In this document: piece by piece, positions 9,233-18,741 of the stretch | How positions within the stretch are numbered: the first letter of the stretch is position 1 | How the letters are laid out: every line of letters starts with the position of its first letter | DNA from: Occallatibacter gabretensis | GTDB taxonomy: Bacteria > Acidobacteriota > Terriglobia > Terriglobales > Acidobacteriaceae | Direction: 5' to 3' | Length of the DNA: 64,000 nt | NCBI RefSeq assembly: GCF_001449115.1 | Contig: NZ_LAIJ01000010.1 | Coordinates: 1-64,000 of the forward strand | Made by a program: the position numbers and the translations under genes | The notes under the pieces: model-generated | The model's database searches: none | Told to the model about the DNA's origin: nothing | The model's input: the letters and a program-made list of their open reading frames with translations, nothing else

Positions 9233-10951
9233 TTAGCGCAGTCCTGCCGTAGGCTCATCCACGCGGAGAATGCGATCTCCGGCCACGTTTCTCAATGTCT
9301 GCACAATGCCGCTTGGCCAGTGGATCTCTATCGTCTGCGCTGTTGCGCTGCTTCCCAGCCCGAAGTGAGCCCGCGGATCACTCGAAGACAAGTAGCCGCT
9401 CGACGTGGTGACCGTCTCCCACTGACTGCCGGTTCCAGTAGTGACCTGGATGACCGCGCCGATGCCGTCACGATTGCTCTTATGGCCCACCAGCCTGAGC
9501 GTAAGCCAATGATTCGTGGTCTGTGTCTCGTTGCGCAGAATGTGGGCCGCGCCACCGTTCGTGGTCACGACAGCATCGACGCGTCCGTCGTTGTCCATGT
9601 CGCCAATGGCCATGCCGCGGCCTACCCACGGCTGCTGCAATGCAGCACCAGAGATTGCAGTCACGTCTGTGAATTTGCCCGCTGAGTTATGCAGCAGCAT
9701 CATGGGCTCGCGGTAGTGCAGCTGCGGATAGCTTTTCTCCACGGTGTCGAGATCATGACCCTGCGCGATTAGAAGATCCTTCCAGCCATTGTTGTCGTAG
9801 TCGAAGAAGAAGAGGCTCCAGCCGGAGTGGAGCAAGGTCATGCGCGCAAAGCCGGTCTTGTAGCTTGTGTAGTCAAAGGTGCCGTCATGCTCGTTGTGAT
9901 AGAGCGCGTATTTCTGATTCGCGAGCGTCGTTACTACCAGGTCGGGCCAGCCGTCATTGTCGTAGTCGGCAAAGTCCACGCCCATGCCGGCAAAGGTGCG
10001 GCCGTCCCCGTCCACGGCTACAGCTGCTTCAAGGCCCACTTCTTCAAAAGTGCCGTCCTTCTTCTGGTGAAAGAGAAACTCCGGCATGGAATCGTTCGCG
10101 ATAAAGAGATCGATGCGGCCATCGCGGTCGTAGTCGCCGATAGCAATTCCGAGTGCCTTGCCGGGCTTGTTGAGGCCGAGCTTGTGCGCCTCTTCGGTAA
10201 AGTGACCGTTGCCGTCATTGTGATAGACAAGCATCGAGATGGGATCAAACACATCAGGGTGGCAGTAGCCGCGATTCTCCGGCGGCCCGCACCATTTGTC
10301 ATCCCAGTCCCACGTGACGTAGCGCAGAACCACCAGGTCGAGCAGGCCGTCGTTGTCGAGATCAACCCACGCAGCGCTTGTCGACCAGCCGCCGCCAGCC
10401 ACGCCGGCAGTGGCCGTTACATCGGTAAAGGTGCAGTTGCCGTTGTTGTGATAGAGATGATTGCCACCGTAGCCGGTGACGAATAAGTCTTCGTGGCCAT
10501 CATTGTCGTAGTCGGCGGCGGCTGCACCCATGCCATATCCAGCACCTGCGAGTCCCGCTTTCTCCGTAATGTCCTCAAAAGTACCGTCACTCTTCTGGTG
10601 ATAGAGGCGGTTCCAGTATTCCGGCCCGGTTTTCTGTGGGATGGCTCCCTTGGGTGTGGGGTCTGAATAGGGAGCGCCGTTGACCAGAAACAAATCCAGT
10701 CGCCCGTCACCGTCGCAGTCAAAGAGCGCCACACCGGACCCCATCGTCTCCAGCAGATATTTGCGCGAGGTATGCGGAGCCTGGTGCAAAAAATGCACGC
10801 CGGATTGCTCTGTGATGTCTACGAAATGCCCCGGCACAGTCTTAGCAGGCCCGACAGCTGAAGAGCCAGCCTGCGCAGACAGCCAGGAACAACAAGCTGC
10901 GGCAATCGCTGCCCACATCAATAGCGCCCGGCAATACCTGCTTGCTTTCAC
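9233..10951 (-). CDS. Secreted FG-GAP/VCBS protein with ASPIC/UnbV domain
   Basis: A 572-aa exported beta-propeller protein of the CRTAC1-like family, starting at GTG 10951. The N-terminal signal peptide ends near WLSAQAG. Repeated Asp-rich FG-GAP blades follow (DCDGDGRLDLFLVNG, DYDNDGHEDLFVTG, DLDNDGLLDLVVL, DYDRDGRIDLFIAN, DMDNDGRVDAVV), each carrying a calcium-binding DxDxDG motif. The C-terminal ~90 residues form an ASPIC/UnbV domain (NHWLTLRLVG through IEIHWPSGIVQTL). The function is unknown; binding or scaffolding outside the cell is likely. It is divergent from a secreted TPR protein, a pairing I recall as common in Acidobacteria. Confidence 0.9.
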   Translation of the reverse strand: MKASRYCRALLMWAAIAAACCSWLSAQAGSSAVGPAKTVPGHFVDITEQSGVHFLHQAPHTSRKYLLETMGSGVALFDCDGDGRLDLFLVNGAPYSDPTPKGAIPQKTGPEYWNRLYHQKSDGTFEDITEKAGLAGAGYGMGAAAADYDNDGHEDLFVTGYGGNHLYHNNGNCTFTDVTATAGVAGGGWSTSAAWVDLDNDGLLDLVVLRYVTWDWDDKWCGPPENRGYCHPDVFDPISMLVYHNDGNGHFTEEAHKLGLNKPGKALGIAIGDYDRDGRIDLFIANDSMPEFLFHQKKDGTFEEVGLEAAVAVDGDGRTFAGMGVDFADYDNDGWPDLVVTTLANQKYALYHNEHDGTFDYTSYKTGFARMTLLHSGWSLFFFDYDNNGWKDLLIAQGHDLDTVEKSYPQLHYREPMMLLHNSAGKFTDVTAISGAALQQPWVGRGMAIGDMDNDGRVDAVVTTNGGAAHILRNETQTTNHWLTLRLVGHKSNRDGIGAVIQVTTGTGSQWETVTTSSGYLSSSDPRAHFGLGSSATAQTIEIHWPSGIVQTLRNVAGDRILRVDEPTAGLR

Positions 10952-11056
10952 TGCGTATATTTTGCCTTCCCAGACACATTGTGGTCGATGTCAGCAGATG
11001 ATCTTATCTGAAATAATCATCCACACTGTGCGATGCAGCGAGATGAGGCAATAACG

Positions 11057-12013
11057 ATGCGGCCCCTGCAGTTGACAAAGCCTGCGACGGCGCTTCTGCT
11101 GGCTGCCTTGACGCTTACTGTCTGGACACATCCTGCCTCCGCGCAACAGCCACCGCCCAAAGCAGTACAGCCGGGAGGCATTTCGCTGGGCAACGAAACC
11201 GTTGCTCCGCCTGATCCCTCGCTGGTGGAAAAAGAAACGCGGCTTCGCGCCAGCTTGCTGCAAAATCCGCAATCGGCCAACGCACTTTATGAACTCGCGC
11301 TCGTGTTGCGTCAACAAAGAAAGCCTCGAGAATCGCTTGAAACCTATACCCGCGCCGCACAATTACAGAAACCAAATACCGAGCAGCTTCGATCCGTTGC
11401 GTTGAATTACGTGATGCTCGATGACTACGATGATGCCGAGCGCTGGCTGCGTGTCGCCCTCGCCATGGAGCCCAACAACACGGATATTCTCTACAGCCTG
11501 GGTCGCTGTCTCTACACGAAGAATCTCTTCCCTGAGGCGGAAAAGATTTATCTTAGGTTGCTTGCGCTTGATCCTACTAATCTCAAAGCCGAAGAGAATC
11601 TTGGTCTCACCTATGATGCGCAAAACGATCCACAGAAGGCGGAAAAAGTCTTGCGCACCGCTGCACAATGGGCGAAGGAACGCGACCTCAAGGACCCCTG
11701 GCCTTATCTCGATCTGGGAATCGAGCTTCTGGATGAAGCCCGTCCCGCTGATGCGCAACCTTTTCTTGAAAGAGCTGTGGAGCTTGATCCGAAATCCGCA
11801 TGGGCGCATGAAAAGCTGGGCATGGCCATGGTTGCGAATGGAGACTCCGCCCACGGCATTCGCGAACTGCAACTCGCCGCTGGTCTCGCCCCAAACGATC
11901 CCAAGGTGCATTTTGAGCTAGGTCATGCGTATCGCGTTGCAGGGCAGCAAGACAAAGCTCGCGCAGAGTTTGATCTCAGCAAGTCGCTTTACGGGCAGCA
12001 CAGCCAGAACTAA
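11057..12013 (+). CDS. Secreted TPR-repeat protein
   Basis: A 318-aa protein. ATG 11057 follows GATGAGG (11041-11047) at 9 nt, and the protein then has a signal peptide (MRPLQLTKPATALLLAAL, ending PASAQ). The mature part is a run of tetratricopeptide helices (SANALYELALVLRQQRKPRE, TDILYSLGRCLYTKNLFPEA, LKAEENLGLTYDAQNDPQKA, SAWAHEKLGMAMVANGD, PKVHFELGHAYRVAGQQDKA), consistent with a periplasmic protein-protein interaction scaffold. It may work with the divergent ASPIC/UnbV protein, but that is inferred only from position. Confidence 0.87.
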   Translation: MRPLQLTKPATALLLAALTLTVWTHPASAQQPPPKAVQPGGISLGNETVAPPDPSLVEKETRLRASLLQNPQSANALYELALVLRQQRKPRESLETYTRAAQLQKPNTEQLRSVALNYVMLDDYDDAERWLRVALAMEPNNTDILYSLGRCLYTKNLFPEAEKIYLRLLALDPTNLKAEENLGLTYDAQNDPQKAEKVLRTAAQWAKERDLKDPWPYLDLGIELLDEARPADAQPFLERAVELDPKSAWAHEKLGMAMVANGDSAHGIRELQLAAGLAPNDPKVHFELGHAYRVAGQQDKARAEFDLSKSLYGQHSQN

Positions 12014-12023
12014 CGAGCAGTAA

Positions 12024-13103
12024 TTACCGCGAAGGCTTTGCGAGAGGCTTGCCGCCGGGAAGCGCAGGACCGAAGTTCGGTGTGCCGTCAGAGTTCCACG
12101 TGAATGGCTGAATGCGGGGAGAGCGTTGCGGACCGCAACCCTGGTTCTTCTCGGAATTGGCGTGATAGATGATCCAGTCCTGCTTCCCGTCCGGCGACTG
12201 GAAGAAACCATTGTGGCCAGTTGCATAGACGCCCGCTTCGGGGTTCTGGTGAAAGAACGGATGGTCATACTTTTGCCAGGACTTTGCGTCGAGCAGATTG
12301 TTGTTGGCTCCGGCGCGAAGCACACCAAGCGCATAGTAGTCAGTCCAGCAGGCAGAGGCTGAATAGACCAGGAAGACGTCCTGATTGTGGATAAGAATCT
12401 CCGGGCCTTCGTTCACGTTGAGATGAGGCATCGACGGGCGGTTGAGCAAATCGCCAACCTCTTCCCAGGGATACTGCGGACGCGAAACCAGCGTGCGTTC
12501 GGAGTCGATGGTCCATGGATTTTTCAGGTGCGCGATGAAGATATCCTGCTCGCCATCATGGTCCCCCTCCCATCCGGACCAGATCATGTACTTCTGGCCG
12601 TGAAGCTCGAAGGCGGATGCGTCAATGGCCCACTTGTTGGTGCGGTCGGTGACCTGGCCTTTAAACGTCCATTCGCCCTGCATGGGGTCTTCGGAAGGAT
12701 TTTCGATGACGTAGATGCGATGCGTTTCATTGGTGCCGGCGTCAGCGGCAAAGTAGATGTACCACTTGTTGTCAAAGCGATGGATCTCAGGCGCCCAGAT
12801 CTCATGGCTGTAAGGGCCTGTAGCGGGCGGAGTCCAGACGACACGCTTCTGAGCGTTGGCAAGGTCAGCGATGTCCGATGTAGCCCGGACCGTAAGATTA
12901 TGGCCGGTAGTAGCCATGAAGTAGTAAACGCCTTTGTAATACATAACCCATGGATCGGGACCAGAAGGAAGCAGGGGGTTAGTGAATGTGTTGCCTTCCG
13001 GTGCAGCCGTCTGCTGCGCAGCAATGAAGAGGGCGGACCCAAGGGAGATCGCAAGCAGAAGAGCGGCTTGAAAGATACGATTCATCAAAGTGCGAATAGA
13101 CAT
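12024..13103 (-). CDS. Secreted glycoside hydrolase family 43 enzyme
   Basis: A 359-aa five-bladed-propeller hydrolase, probably acting on arabinan- or xylan-type side chains. ATG 13103 follows AAAGGTGTCC and gives a signal sequence ending FIAAQQ. The GH43 catalytic residues are visible: base Asp50 in NPLLPSGPDPW, pKa-modulating Asp161 in WAIDASAF, and general acid Glu232 in VNEGPEIL. Length fits a single-domain GH43 with no carbohydrate-binding module. It ends 10 nt from the convergent TPR gene. Upstream on the same strand lie a TPR protein (69-nt gap) and a large TonB receptor, which together look like a carbohydrate-uptake and degradation locus. Confidence 0.9.
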   Translation of the reverse strand: MSIRTLMNRIFQAALLLAISLGSALFIAAQQTAAPEGNTFTNPLLPSGPDPWVMYYKGVYYFMATTGHNLTVRATSDIADLANAQKRVVWTPPATGPYSHEIWAPEIHRFDNKWYIYFAADAGTNETHRIYVIENPSEDPMQGEWTFKGQVTDRTNKWAIDASAFELHGQKYMIWSGWEGDHDGEQDIFIAHLKNPWTIDSERTLVSRPQYPWEEVGDLLNRPSMPHLNVNEGPEILIHNQDVFLVYSASACWTDYYALGVLRAGANNNLLDAKSWQKYDHPFFHQNPEAGVYATGHNGFFQSPDGKQDWIIYHANSEKNQGCGPQRSPRIQPFTWNSDGTPNFGPALPGGKPLAKPSR

Positions 13104-13172
13104 AACTGGACACCTTTGGTAGCTAAAAGCGGTTCGAATACAGAGAGTGAAGAACAGGGCAGGGAAAGCCAT

Positions 13173-14336
13173 TTATGGCGGAGCCTGCGTTGTGTCGGCT
13201 GGCGACGAAATCGCATGCGTGCGGCCATCACTTTGCTGAAGCTCCCGCAGAGCCTCTTCATTGCGACCTAGACGAGCAAGCGCAAGACCCCGATAGTAGT
13301 GCGGACGAGTGTAAGAGGGATCGGATTTTTCAGCACGGGCGAGAAGCTGCTCTGCAGTGGCATAGTCCTTTCCACGGAAAGCAAGTTCTCCCAGACCCGT
13401 GAGCGCGCCGGCGTGGTTGGGATCGCGCGTGAGGACGCGCTCAAAAAGCGGTTTGGCTTCGTCGTCATGATGAGCATCAAGAGCGAGCTGCCCAAGCTGA
13501 TAGTAGGACTCAGTCTGCTGGGGCTGCAGCCGGATGGATGCTTCAAACTCGTGGCGGGCGTCTTCCGTGCGTAGCAGCGCGGCATAGGTATATCCAAGAC
13601 CGTAGTGCGCAGTCGCATCGTTGGGGCGCGCAGCGAGATAAGCCTTGTAGTCGCGCTCAGCCTCGGGCATATGCTGCTGTTGGGTTTCAAGGCGTGCGAG
13701 AGCATACAAGATCGCAAGGTTCGCGGGATCGAGTTTTCGCGCGGCATGCAGAGCTTCGTCGGCTTCAGGAAGTTGGTTGAGCTCGAATGCCTGAAGGCCG
13801 CGATCCAGCTGCAACTCAGGCGAGTCAGGAAGCTTTTCGCAGGCATGGCGCAGCGCCACAAGCGCAAGATCCGGGTGGTTATCACGGCGGCTGGTGACGG
13901 CGAGCTCAGTGGCGGCCGCGACTTCTCCTTTGCGAGCGGCAACATGGTGAGAGTCCTGCGCGAGGATCGTTTCAAAACGATCCATGGCTTCAGGATCATT
14001 GTGTTGGGAGAGCAGAAATTCACCAGCTGCGAGATTGGCCGGGATGGAGTCAGGTACCGCGGCCAGTGCATGAGCGAAACTCTGTCCCGCTTGCTCTGTT
14101 TGGTTAAGGTCGAGCAGAGTATCGCCAAGGAGGACGAGCGCGGCCGCGTTGCCGGGGTGCTGCTCAACATAAGGGCGAAGAAGCGTAGCGGCTTCATCGG
14201 GCTTGTGCTGAGCGCGGAGATGCTCGGCACGAATGAGTATGGGGTCAATGGCGGGATTGGTTTGGGCGTGGGCCGCAGCCCCCGGGCCGGCGAGAATCAG
14301 CGCACAGAGAAAGCCGTGGAAGTATGAACCGGGCAT
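13173..14336 (-). CDS. Secreted TPR-repeat protein
   Basis: A 387-aa protein starting at ATG 14336, where a signal peptide begins (MPGSYFHGFLCALILAGPG, ending AHAQ). The longer open frame adds 93 residues without any export signal. The rest is about ten TPR motifs (HPGNAAALVLLGDTLLDLN, SIPANLAAGEFLLSQHNDP, LAILYALARLETQQQHMPEA, ATAHYGLGYTYAALLRTEDA, AGALTGLGELAFRGKDYATA). It is likely a periplasmic scaffold. It is immediately upstream of GH43 and downstream of a hairpin that separates it from the TonB receptor, so TPR-GH43 may be a two-gene transcript. Confidence 0.87.
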   Translation of the reverse strand: MPGSYFHGFLCALILAGPGAAAHAQTNPAIDPILIRAEHLRAQHKPDEAATLLRPYVEQHPGNAAALVLLGDTLLDLNQTEQAGQSFAHALAAVPDSIPANLAAGEFLLSQHNDPEAMDRFETILAQDSHHVAARKGEVAAATELAVTSRRDNHPDLALVALRHACEKLPDSPELQLDRGLQAFELNQLPEADEALHAARKLDPANLAILYALARLETQQQHMPEAERDYKAYLAARPNDATAHYGLGYTYAALLRTEDARHEFEASIRLQPQQTESYYQLGQLALDAHHDDEAKPLFERVLTRDPNHAGALTGLGELAFRGKDYATAEQLLARAEKSDPSYTRPHYYRGLALARLGRNEEALRELQQSDGRTHAISSPADTTQAPP

Positions 14337-14412
14337 GGAGTTCCATTTCCGCTCGGGAGGTTGGCTCAGGGAATGATAGCAAGAAAAACAAATAACAAAA
14401 GCAAAGAGAAAG

Positions 14413-14438
14413 GCGGAGACAGCATAAGCTGTCTCCGC
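14413..14438 (-). terminator. Terminator-like hairpin after TonB receptor
   Basis: A perfect 11-bp stem GCGGAGACAGC / GCTGTCTCCGC with an ATAA loop. On the - strand it is followed by the T-rich CTTTCTCTTTGC. It lies 13 nt after the receptor stop and before the TPR gene, so it may stop or attenuate read-through within the locus. Confidence 0.75.
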
Positions 14439-14451
14439 TTTTGGCAATCGG

Positions 14452-17400
14452 TTAAAAGGTAAATCGGCCAGTGATCTGCAGGTTACGCGGACCGTAGTCT
14501 GTTGCGGTAGGAATACCGAACCCGATGGTGCTGCAGGTTGGGCAGCTTGAGGAGACCGCGGTATCGCCAGGTGCAAGGTCCGGCAGACCCATCCGGTGAC
14601 GGTTGAAGATGTCAAAGGCCTCGCCCTTGAGCTGGAATGCGAGTCTGTCTTTGATGTGAAAGTCCTTTATGAGGCTGACATCCTCGGCCAGGTAGATCGG
14701 GCCGGTAACCGCCTCCGTGATGCGAGCGAGATTTCCGAATGCAAACGGAGCAAAGGAGCAGGGCTGAGCCGAAGTTCCGCAGTTCGGGGAGTACGGGCGG
14801 GCCCAGCCGACACCCTCGCGGTTCTGGTCCACAAAGGCCGCCTGTGCCATGGGAACACCTGCATCCATCGCCCCGTTTGTACCGGCTACGCGGTATGCAG
14901 GCTTGAACCAGGACTCCCCGTTAAAGACGCTGGGGCCGTTCTTCTTCGACTTGTATGCACTGCTCGCAAAATCCGTTGCGCCGTTCGAGGCTGGTCCAGC
15001 GGAGAACTGTATGCAGTTCTGGTAATACGGAATTCCACTGGCGCAGCCAAAGCCGATTGGCTGGCCGCTGGAGTAACGTTGAATGGCGCCAAGCTGCCAT
15101 CCGCCGATTACATAATCCAGTGCCCGGTTCTGATTCAGCCACTTGCGTCCCTTGCCAAACGGCAGCTGGTACAGGTAGCTGAGTGAGAATTGATGCGTCA
15201 GATCCTGAACACTCACTGCCTTATTGGTTCTCAGGTCGTTGGAGTTCTGCGCCTGTTCACGCTGGTTGTTACTCGTATAACTGAACGGAATCAGCGAGTC
15301 GGCATCGGTTAAAATCTTCGACCATGTGTAAGAGGCTTGCAGGTTGAAGCCGTTGCGGAAACGGCGCTCCAGCGAAACCAGCAGAGCGTGATACGACGAG
15401 TGACCAAGGTTCTCCAGGCAGCAATCGTCCGCCAGGTAGTCATACTGCGGGAAGGGGCGGATGGACTGACCGATTGGGCCTGTGAAGCTGGAATACGGCG
15501 CACTGTATCCCTGGCTGGAACCACCCAGCGGAATGTTGTACTGCGAGTTGCTGAGCAGGTCACCCAGGCCAAACTGGGAGGGGTTGATGTTGTTGAAGTT
15601 GGTAAGGAACCCGGAGCGGAGGTTCTGGGATGCCTGGCCAACGTACCCCGCGGAGAAGATGAGATCCTGCGCAATCTCTTCCTGAAGCTGAAGGCTCCAC
15701 GTAGTCGTCATGGAAGGACGCCCGTCCTGCGGACGGATAATATCGCCCGCCACCGGACTAAAGGTGCCGATGCCGTTAGGCGACGTCAACTGCGTGGGAT
15801 CCGTATTGGGAGCGTAGCTGTAATCCGGGAAGCCGGCGTTGCTGTTCTGCGGATCAGCCGGCGAGGAAGAGTCGAGCCGGAAGGCCGGCGTAAAGGCGCC
15901 GCCCTGGGTAGCCGTTCCGCCCAGCGAAACACTCTTGCTGATGTTGTAGCCCTGCAGCATGCTGCCGCCAAAGTCGTTGTATTGCAGCGGGCCGTAGATG
16001 ATGGATGCTCCGCCGCGGAGAGCCATCTTGCCGTTGGTGTTCGGGAGTACGTATGCAAAACCAACGCGCGGGGCAAAATCTTTGCGCCAGGTGTCTGCCC
16101 ACGCAGTGTTGCAATGGCAGTTGGTGCCGAAGACCAGCGCGCCCGGAAGATTCCCGGCAGCCGCATTCGGGGTCGTGAAGCCGAAGTTGGATGTGCGGTT
16201 GCCGCCTTCATGCCGGGGATTATCAAGGTCATACCGGAAGCCGACATTGATCGTGAGACCGTTGCTGATCTTGATGTCATCCTCGACGAAGCCGGCGACA
16301 TACCAGGACTTCCAGCGCGGGTTCACGTTGTATACCGTCTGTCCGCCTTCACCCACTTCGCCCAGAAGGTAACTTGCGAAGGGATTGCCCGAGCCGCAGC
16401 AGGAGTTGCTGACAGCCGCAGTCTGATCGCGGTAGAAGTTGAAGTTATCCACGTTATACAGGTTGGTGGAATACCGCTGGTTCCGGTAGTCCACGCCGAA
16501 ACGGATGCTGTTTCTGCCCTTCACCCAGCTCACAATATCGTTAAAGCGAAGACCATTGTCGATATTGATGCCATTCTGCGTTTGGCCCCAGTTTGAAGGC
16601 GCGTCCGGGCTCGGGAATGAAATCCCCGGATAGAAGACGGAGTGGTCGTTCGCCACGCCGGCGTTTGCCGCTGTGTTCGACGTGCCGAATATCTCGGACA
16701 GGTTCACGCTGTTGGTGCGGTTGTAGCCAACATTCATGTGGTTCAGCCAGTTGGGTGTGATGCTGAAATCCCAGCCGCCGCGGATGTAATGCGTGGTAAA
16801 GGCTTGAGCGTATCCGTTGTTATTGAAGGGCTCAGGAAAATCCGGCGTTCCTGTCAGCTTGGTGTTCTGACGCGTGTTGTAAGTGCCAAAGACCTTGTTC
16901 CGATCGCCGAGGCTCTGATCAATGCGAACCGTATAGGTTGTGTTGTTGTTCGGAGCTACGCCGGAATAGGCATAGTTGTTGATGTAACCAAAGACGTCTG
17001 TGCTCTGCGGCGCCTGGTTAGGCAGCGGCAGGCCCTTCATAAGCGCCTGGGCCACGGGGCTGAAGAGAGAGGTCGGGACCTGGTTGTTGGCAAATGGCGT
17101 ACGGCAGAAGACGCCAGGGCTGACATTCGTTGAGGTCCTGGGATCGTAGATCTCGTTGTACGCTACCGGCTGGTTGTTACAGGGATCCCACAACACATTC
17201 TGGCCGTTATAAGGCGTTCCACCGGGCACATAATTGGTTGGATTGTAGATGTCGCTGAAATCGCCGTTGCGCTCAGCTGCGGTGGGCACCGTGGAGACGA
17301 TGACGCCACCCGGAGTGAATTTGTATTGCTCCCACGCGAACAGAAAGAAGGTCTTGTTGTGGCCGTCCCAGACATGGGGAATCCAGACAGGGCCGCTGAA

Positions 17401-18342
17401 AACGCCGCCGTAATCAAACTTGCTGTCCTGTGGCCTGGAGTACGCGCAGTTGACCTCGGAGACGCCCTGGCAATTCTGCACAGTGTAACCGTTATTGAAC
17501 CAGCTATTGGCGTCGAAGACGCGGTTCTTGATGATGGTGTATGCCGTGCCGTGGAAACTATTGGTTCCGTTTTTGGTGGCGAAACTTTCAATGCCGGCAG
17601 TGCTGCGCCCGAATTCCGCAGCGGGATTCGAATTAGTGACTTTGAACTCCTGCAGCGCTTCAATAGACGGTGAGGTCTCGTCAAACGAGGAACCATTTTC
17701 GCTGCGCTGGATGCTGGCGCCATCCAGCAGCACTTCGCCGCCGTAAGCCTGGCCGCCGGAAATGCGCGAGAAGAATACGCCGTTGCCCGTATTGCCTGAA
17801 GTTCCGCTGCCGGGGCCCGTGGTGCCGGGTAGTAGGAAGACGAAGGTCTCCGGTGAGCGCAGGCCGCCGACGCCGGAAGCCAGCGAAAGCGGGAGATCTT
17901 CGATCTGCTTGTTGGAAACGGTGCCGCTGATATCCGAGGACTCGGTCTCTATGCGCAAACCACTGGCATCCACCGTGATGGACTGGTTGACTTCGCCAAC
18001 GGCGAGTTTGATATCCAGCGCCGTGGTGCTGCTGATCTGCACAACCACGCCGGTTTCCGAAGCCGTGGAAAAGCCTGTCGCCACGGCAGTAACCGTGTAA
18101 GTGCCCAGCGAAAGCGTGGGGAAACGATAGTTGCCCGCTGAGGTGGACTTGGCTACGGTTATGACATGCGTGGCGTCATTGGTAGCGGTGACGGTAGCAT
18201 TCGGAACAACCGCTCCATTGGCGTCCTGGATGTTTCCGGCAAGAGATCCGCTCGAGATCTGGGCGGTGAGGTTGGCGGCGGCGGTTCCGGCTAGCAGACA
18301 TAACAACAGCCAGCGGAAGGGGGATCCTGCTTTTCTAACCAT
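14452..18342 (-). CDS. TonB-dependent receptor (Sus/Oar-like), large
   Basis: A 1,296-aa outer-membrane receptor. ATG 18342 follows GGAG at 9 nt. The signal peptide ends near ANLTAQ. A carboxypeptidase-regulatory Ig-like domain comes next (about 30-115: GSLAGNIQDANGAVVPNATV), then a plug region (about 130-260), and a long beta barrel ending in the terminal strand LQITGRFTF. It lies upstream of a TPR protein and a GH43 enzyme on the same strand, suggesting uptake of a plant-type oligosaccharide released by GH43. LacI-type palindromes lie directly upstream (18382-18414), so expression is probably sugar-regulated. The cognate regulator is not in the window. Confidence 0.9.
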   Translation of the reverse strand: MVRKAGSPFRWLLLCLLAGTAAANLTAQISSGSLAGNIQDANGAVVPNATVTATNDATHVITVAKSTSAGNYRFPTLSLGTYTVTAVATGFSTASETGVVVQISSTTALDIKLAVGEVNQSITVDASGLRIETESSDISGTVSNKQIEDLPLSLASGVGGLRSPETFVFLLPGTTGPGSGTSGNTGNGVFFSRISGGQAYGGEVLLDGASIQRSENGSSFDETSPSIEALQEFKVTNSNPAAEFGRSTAGIESFATKNGTNSFHGTAYTIIKNRVFDANSWFNNGYTVQNCQGVSEVNCAYSRPQDSKFDYGGVFSGPVWIPHVWDGHNKTFFLFAWEQYKFTPGGVIVSTVPTAAERNGDFSDIYNPTNYVPGGTPYNGQNVLWDPCNNQPVAYNEIYDPRTSTNVSPGVFCRTPFANNQVPTSLFSPVAQALMKGLPLPNQAPQSTDVFGYINNYAYSGVAPNNNTTYTVRIDQSLGDRNKVFGTYNTRQNTKLTGTPDFPEPFNNNGYAQAFTTHYIRGGWDFSITPNWLNHMNVGYNRTNSVNLSEIFGTSNTAANAGVANDHSVFYPGISFPSPDAPSNWGQTQNGINIDNGLRFNDIVSWVKGRNSIRFGVDYRNQRYSTNLYNVDNFNFYRDQTAAVSNSCCGSGNPFASYLLGEVGEGGQTVYNVNPRWKSWYVAGFVEDDIKISNGLTINVGFRYDLDNPRHEGGNRTSNFGFTTPNAAAGNLPGALVFGTNCHCNTAWADTWRKDFAPRVGFAYVLPNTNGKMALRGGASIIYGPLQYNDFGGSMLQGYNISKSVSLGGTATQGGAFTPAFRLDSSSPADPQNSNAGFPDYSYAPNTDPTQLTSPNGIGTFSPVAGDIIRPQDGRPSMTTTWSLQLQEEIAQDLIFSAGYVGQASQNLRSGFLTNFNNINPSQFGLGDLLSNSQYNIPLGGSSQGYSAPYSSFTGPIGQSIRPFPQYDYLADDCCLENLGHSSYHALLVSLERRFRNGFNLQASYTWSKILTDADSLIPFSYTSNNQREQAQNSNDLRTNKAVSVQDLTHQFSLSYLYQLPFGKGRKWLNQNRALDYVIGGWQLGAIQRYSSGQPIGFGCASGIPYYQNCIQFSAGPASNGATDFASSAYKSKKNGPSVFNGESWFKPAYRVAGTNGAMDAGVPMAQAAFVDQNREGVGWARPYSPNCGTSAQPCSFAPFAFGNLARITEAVTGPIYLAEDVSLIKDFHIKDRLAFQLKGEAFDIFNRHRMGLPDLAPGDTAVSSSCPTCSTIGFGIPTATDYGPRNLQITGRFTF

Positions 18343-18381
18343 TTTGGGCGTCTCCGAAGTAATGCAATGACATTGATCGAT

Positions 18382-18395
18382 GTGAACCGTTTACT
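18382..18395. promoter_or_regulatory. Second, weaker LacI-like operator
   Basis: GTGAACCGTTTACT keeps the central CG and the AA..CG.TT core of LacI/GalR operators but deviates at the outer positions. Its centre is 19 bp from the stronger site at 18401-18414. Confidence 0.4.
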
Positions 18396-18400
18396 TTCAA

Positions 18401-18414
18401 TGAAAACGCTTTCA
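18401..18414. promoter_or_regulatory. LacI/GalR-family operator
   Basis: TGAAAACGCTTTCA matches at every defined position the LacI/GalR palindrome TGNAANCGNTTNCA, including the central CG step. It lies about 60 nt upstream of the TonB receptor start, so a LacI-type repressor probably controls the receptor locus. Confidence 0.75.
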
Positions 18415-18702
18415 TCTCATGAAAGACTGGAATCGGTTCGTATGCCTTCAGGCCGATTTGTCGGTCCCTGCAAATTCCGAGAAGACGTTATCTCAGCCAG
18501 AATTGCATTGTCAAGAGAATAAGAAAGGAGATTCGGCGGCCTGCCGCAGAAGGCAAAAATGCCTCCCGGAGCATTGCCTTGAAAGAGGCAAAATTGAAGG
18601 TATATCGAGTCTTGGAAGATGGAATTCAGGCCTTGCAGGATAGTAGAAATGTGCATTTCTGCTGGAACTCATCGCCGACCAGCGGGAGGCCCAAAAGGGC
18701 TG

Positions 18703-18730
18703 ATGGCGCGCAAAGCGCGCAGTTCGCCAT
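18703..18730 (-). terminator. Possible tRNA-Val terminator hairpin
   Basis: Nested stems ATGGCG/CGCCAT and GCGCGC/GCGCGC begin about 12 nt past the tRNA 3' end on the - strand and are followed by a second small hairpin, GCCCTTTTGGGC. There is no long T tract, so the terminator role is inferred. Confidence 0.45.
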
Positions 18731-18741
18731 ACGCGCAGTAT

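Larger units (their letters stand above)
18343..18741. other. Gene-free stretch between receptor and tRNA
   Basis: The left part holds the receptor leader and its LacI-type operators. The remainder shows no convincing gene. A short GC hairpin GCGCGC-AAA-GCGCGC (18706-18720), inside a wider ATGGCG...CGCCAT pairing (18703-18730), lies just beyond the tRNA 3' end. Confidence 0.5.

Noticed and set aside
13605..14327. 240-codon open frame antisense to the TPR protein
   Set aside because: The opposite strand has regular TPR repeats and a signal peptide; this frame has none of these features.
15337..16596. 419-codon open frame antisense to the large TonB receptor
   Set aside because: Typical high-GC antisense frame; no ribosome binding site and no family signature.
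18417..18656. Small open frames between the TonB receptor and tRNA-Val
   Set aside because: No start signals, no repeatable protein features, and composition of non-coding leader.
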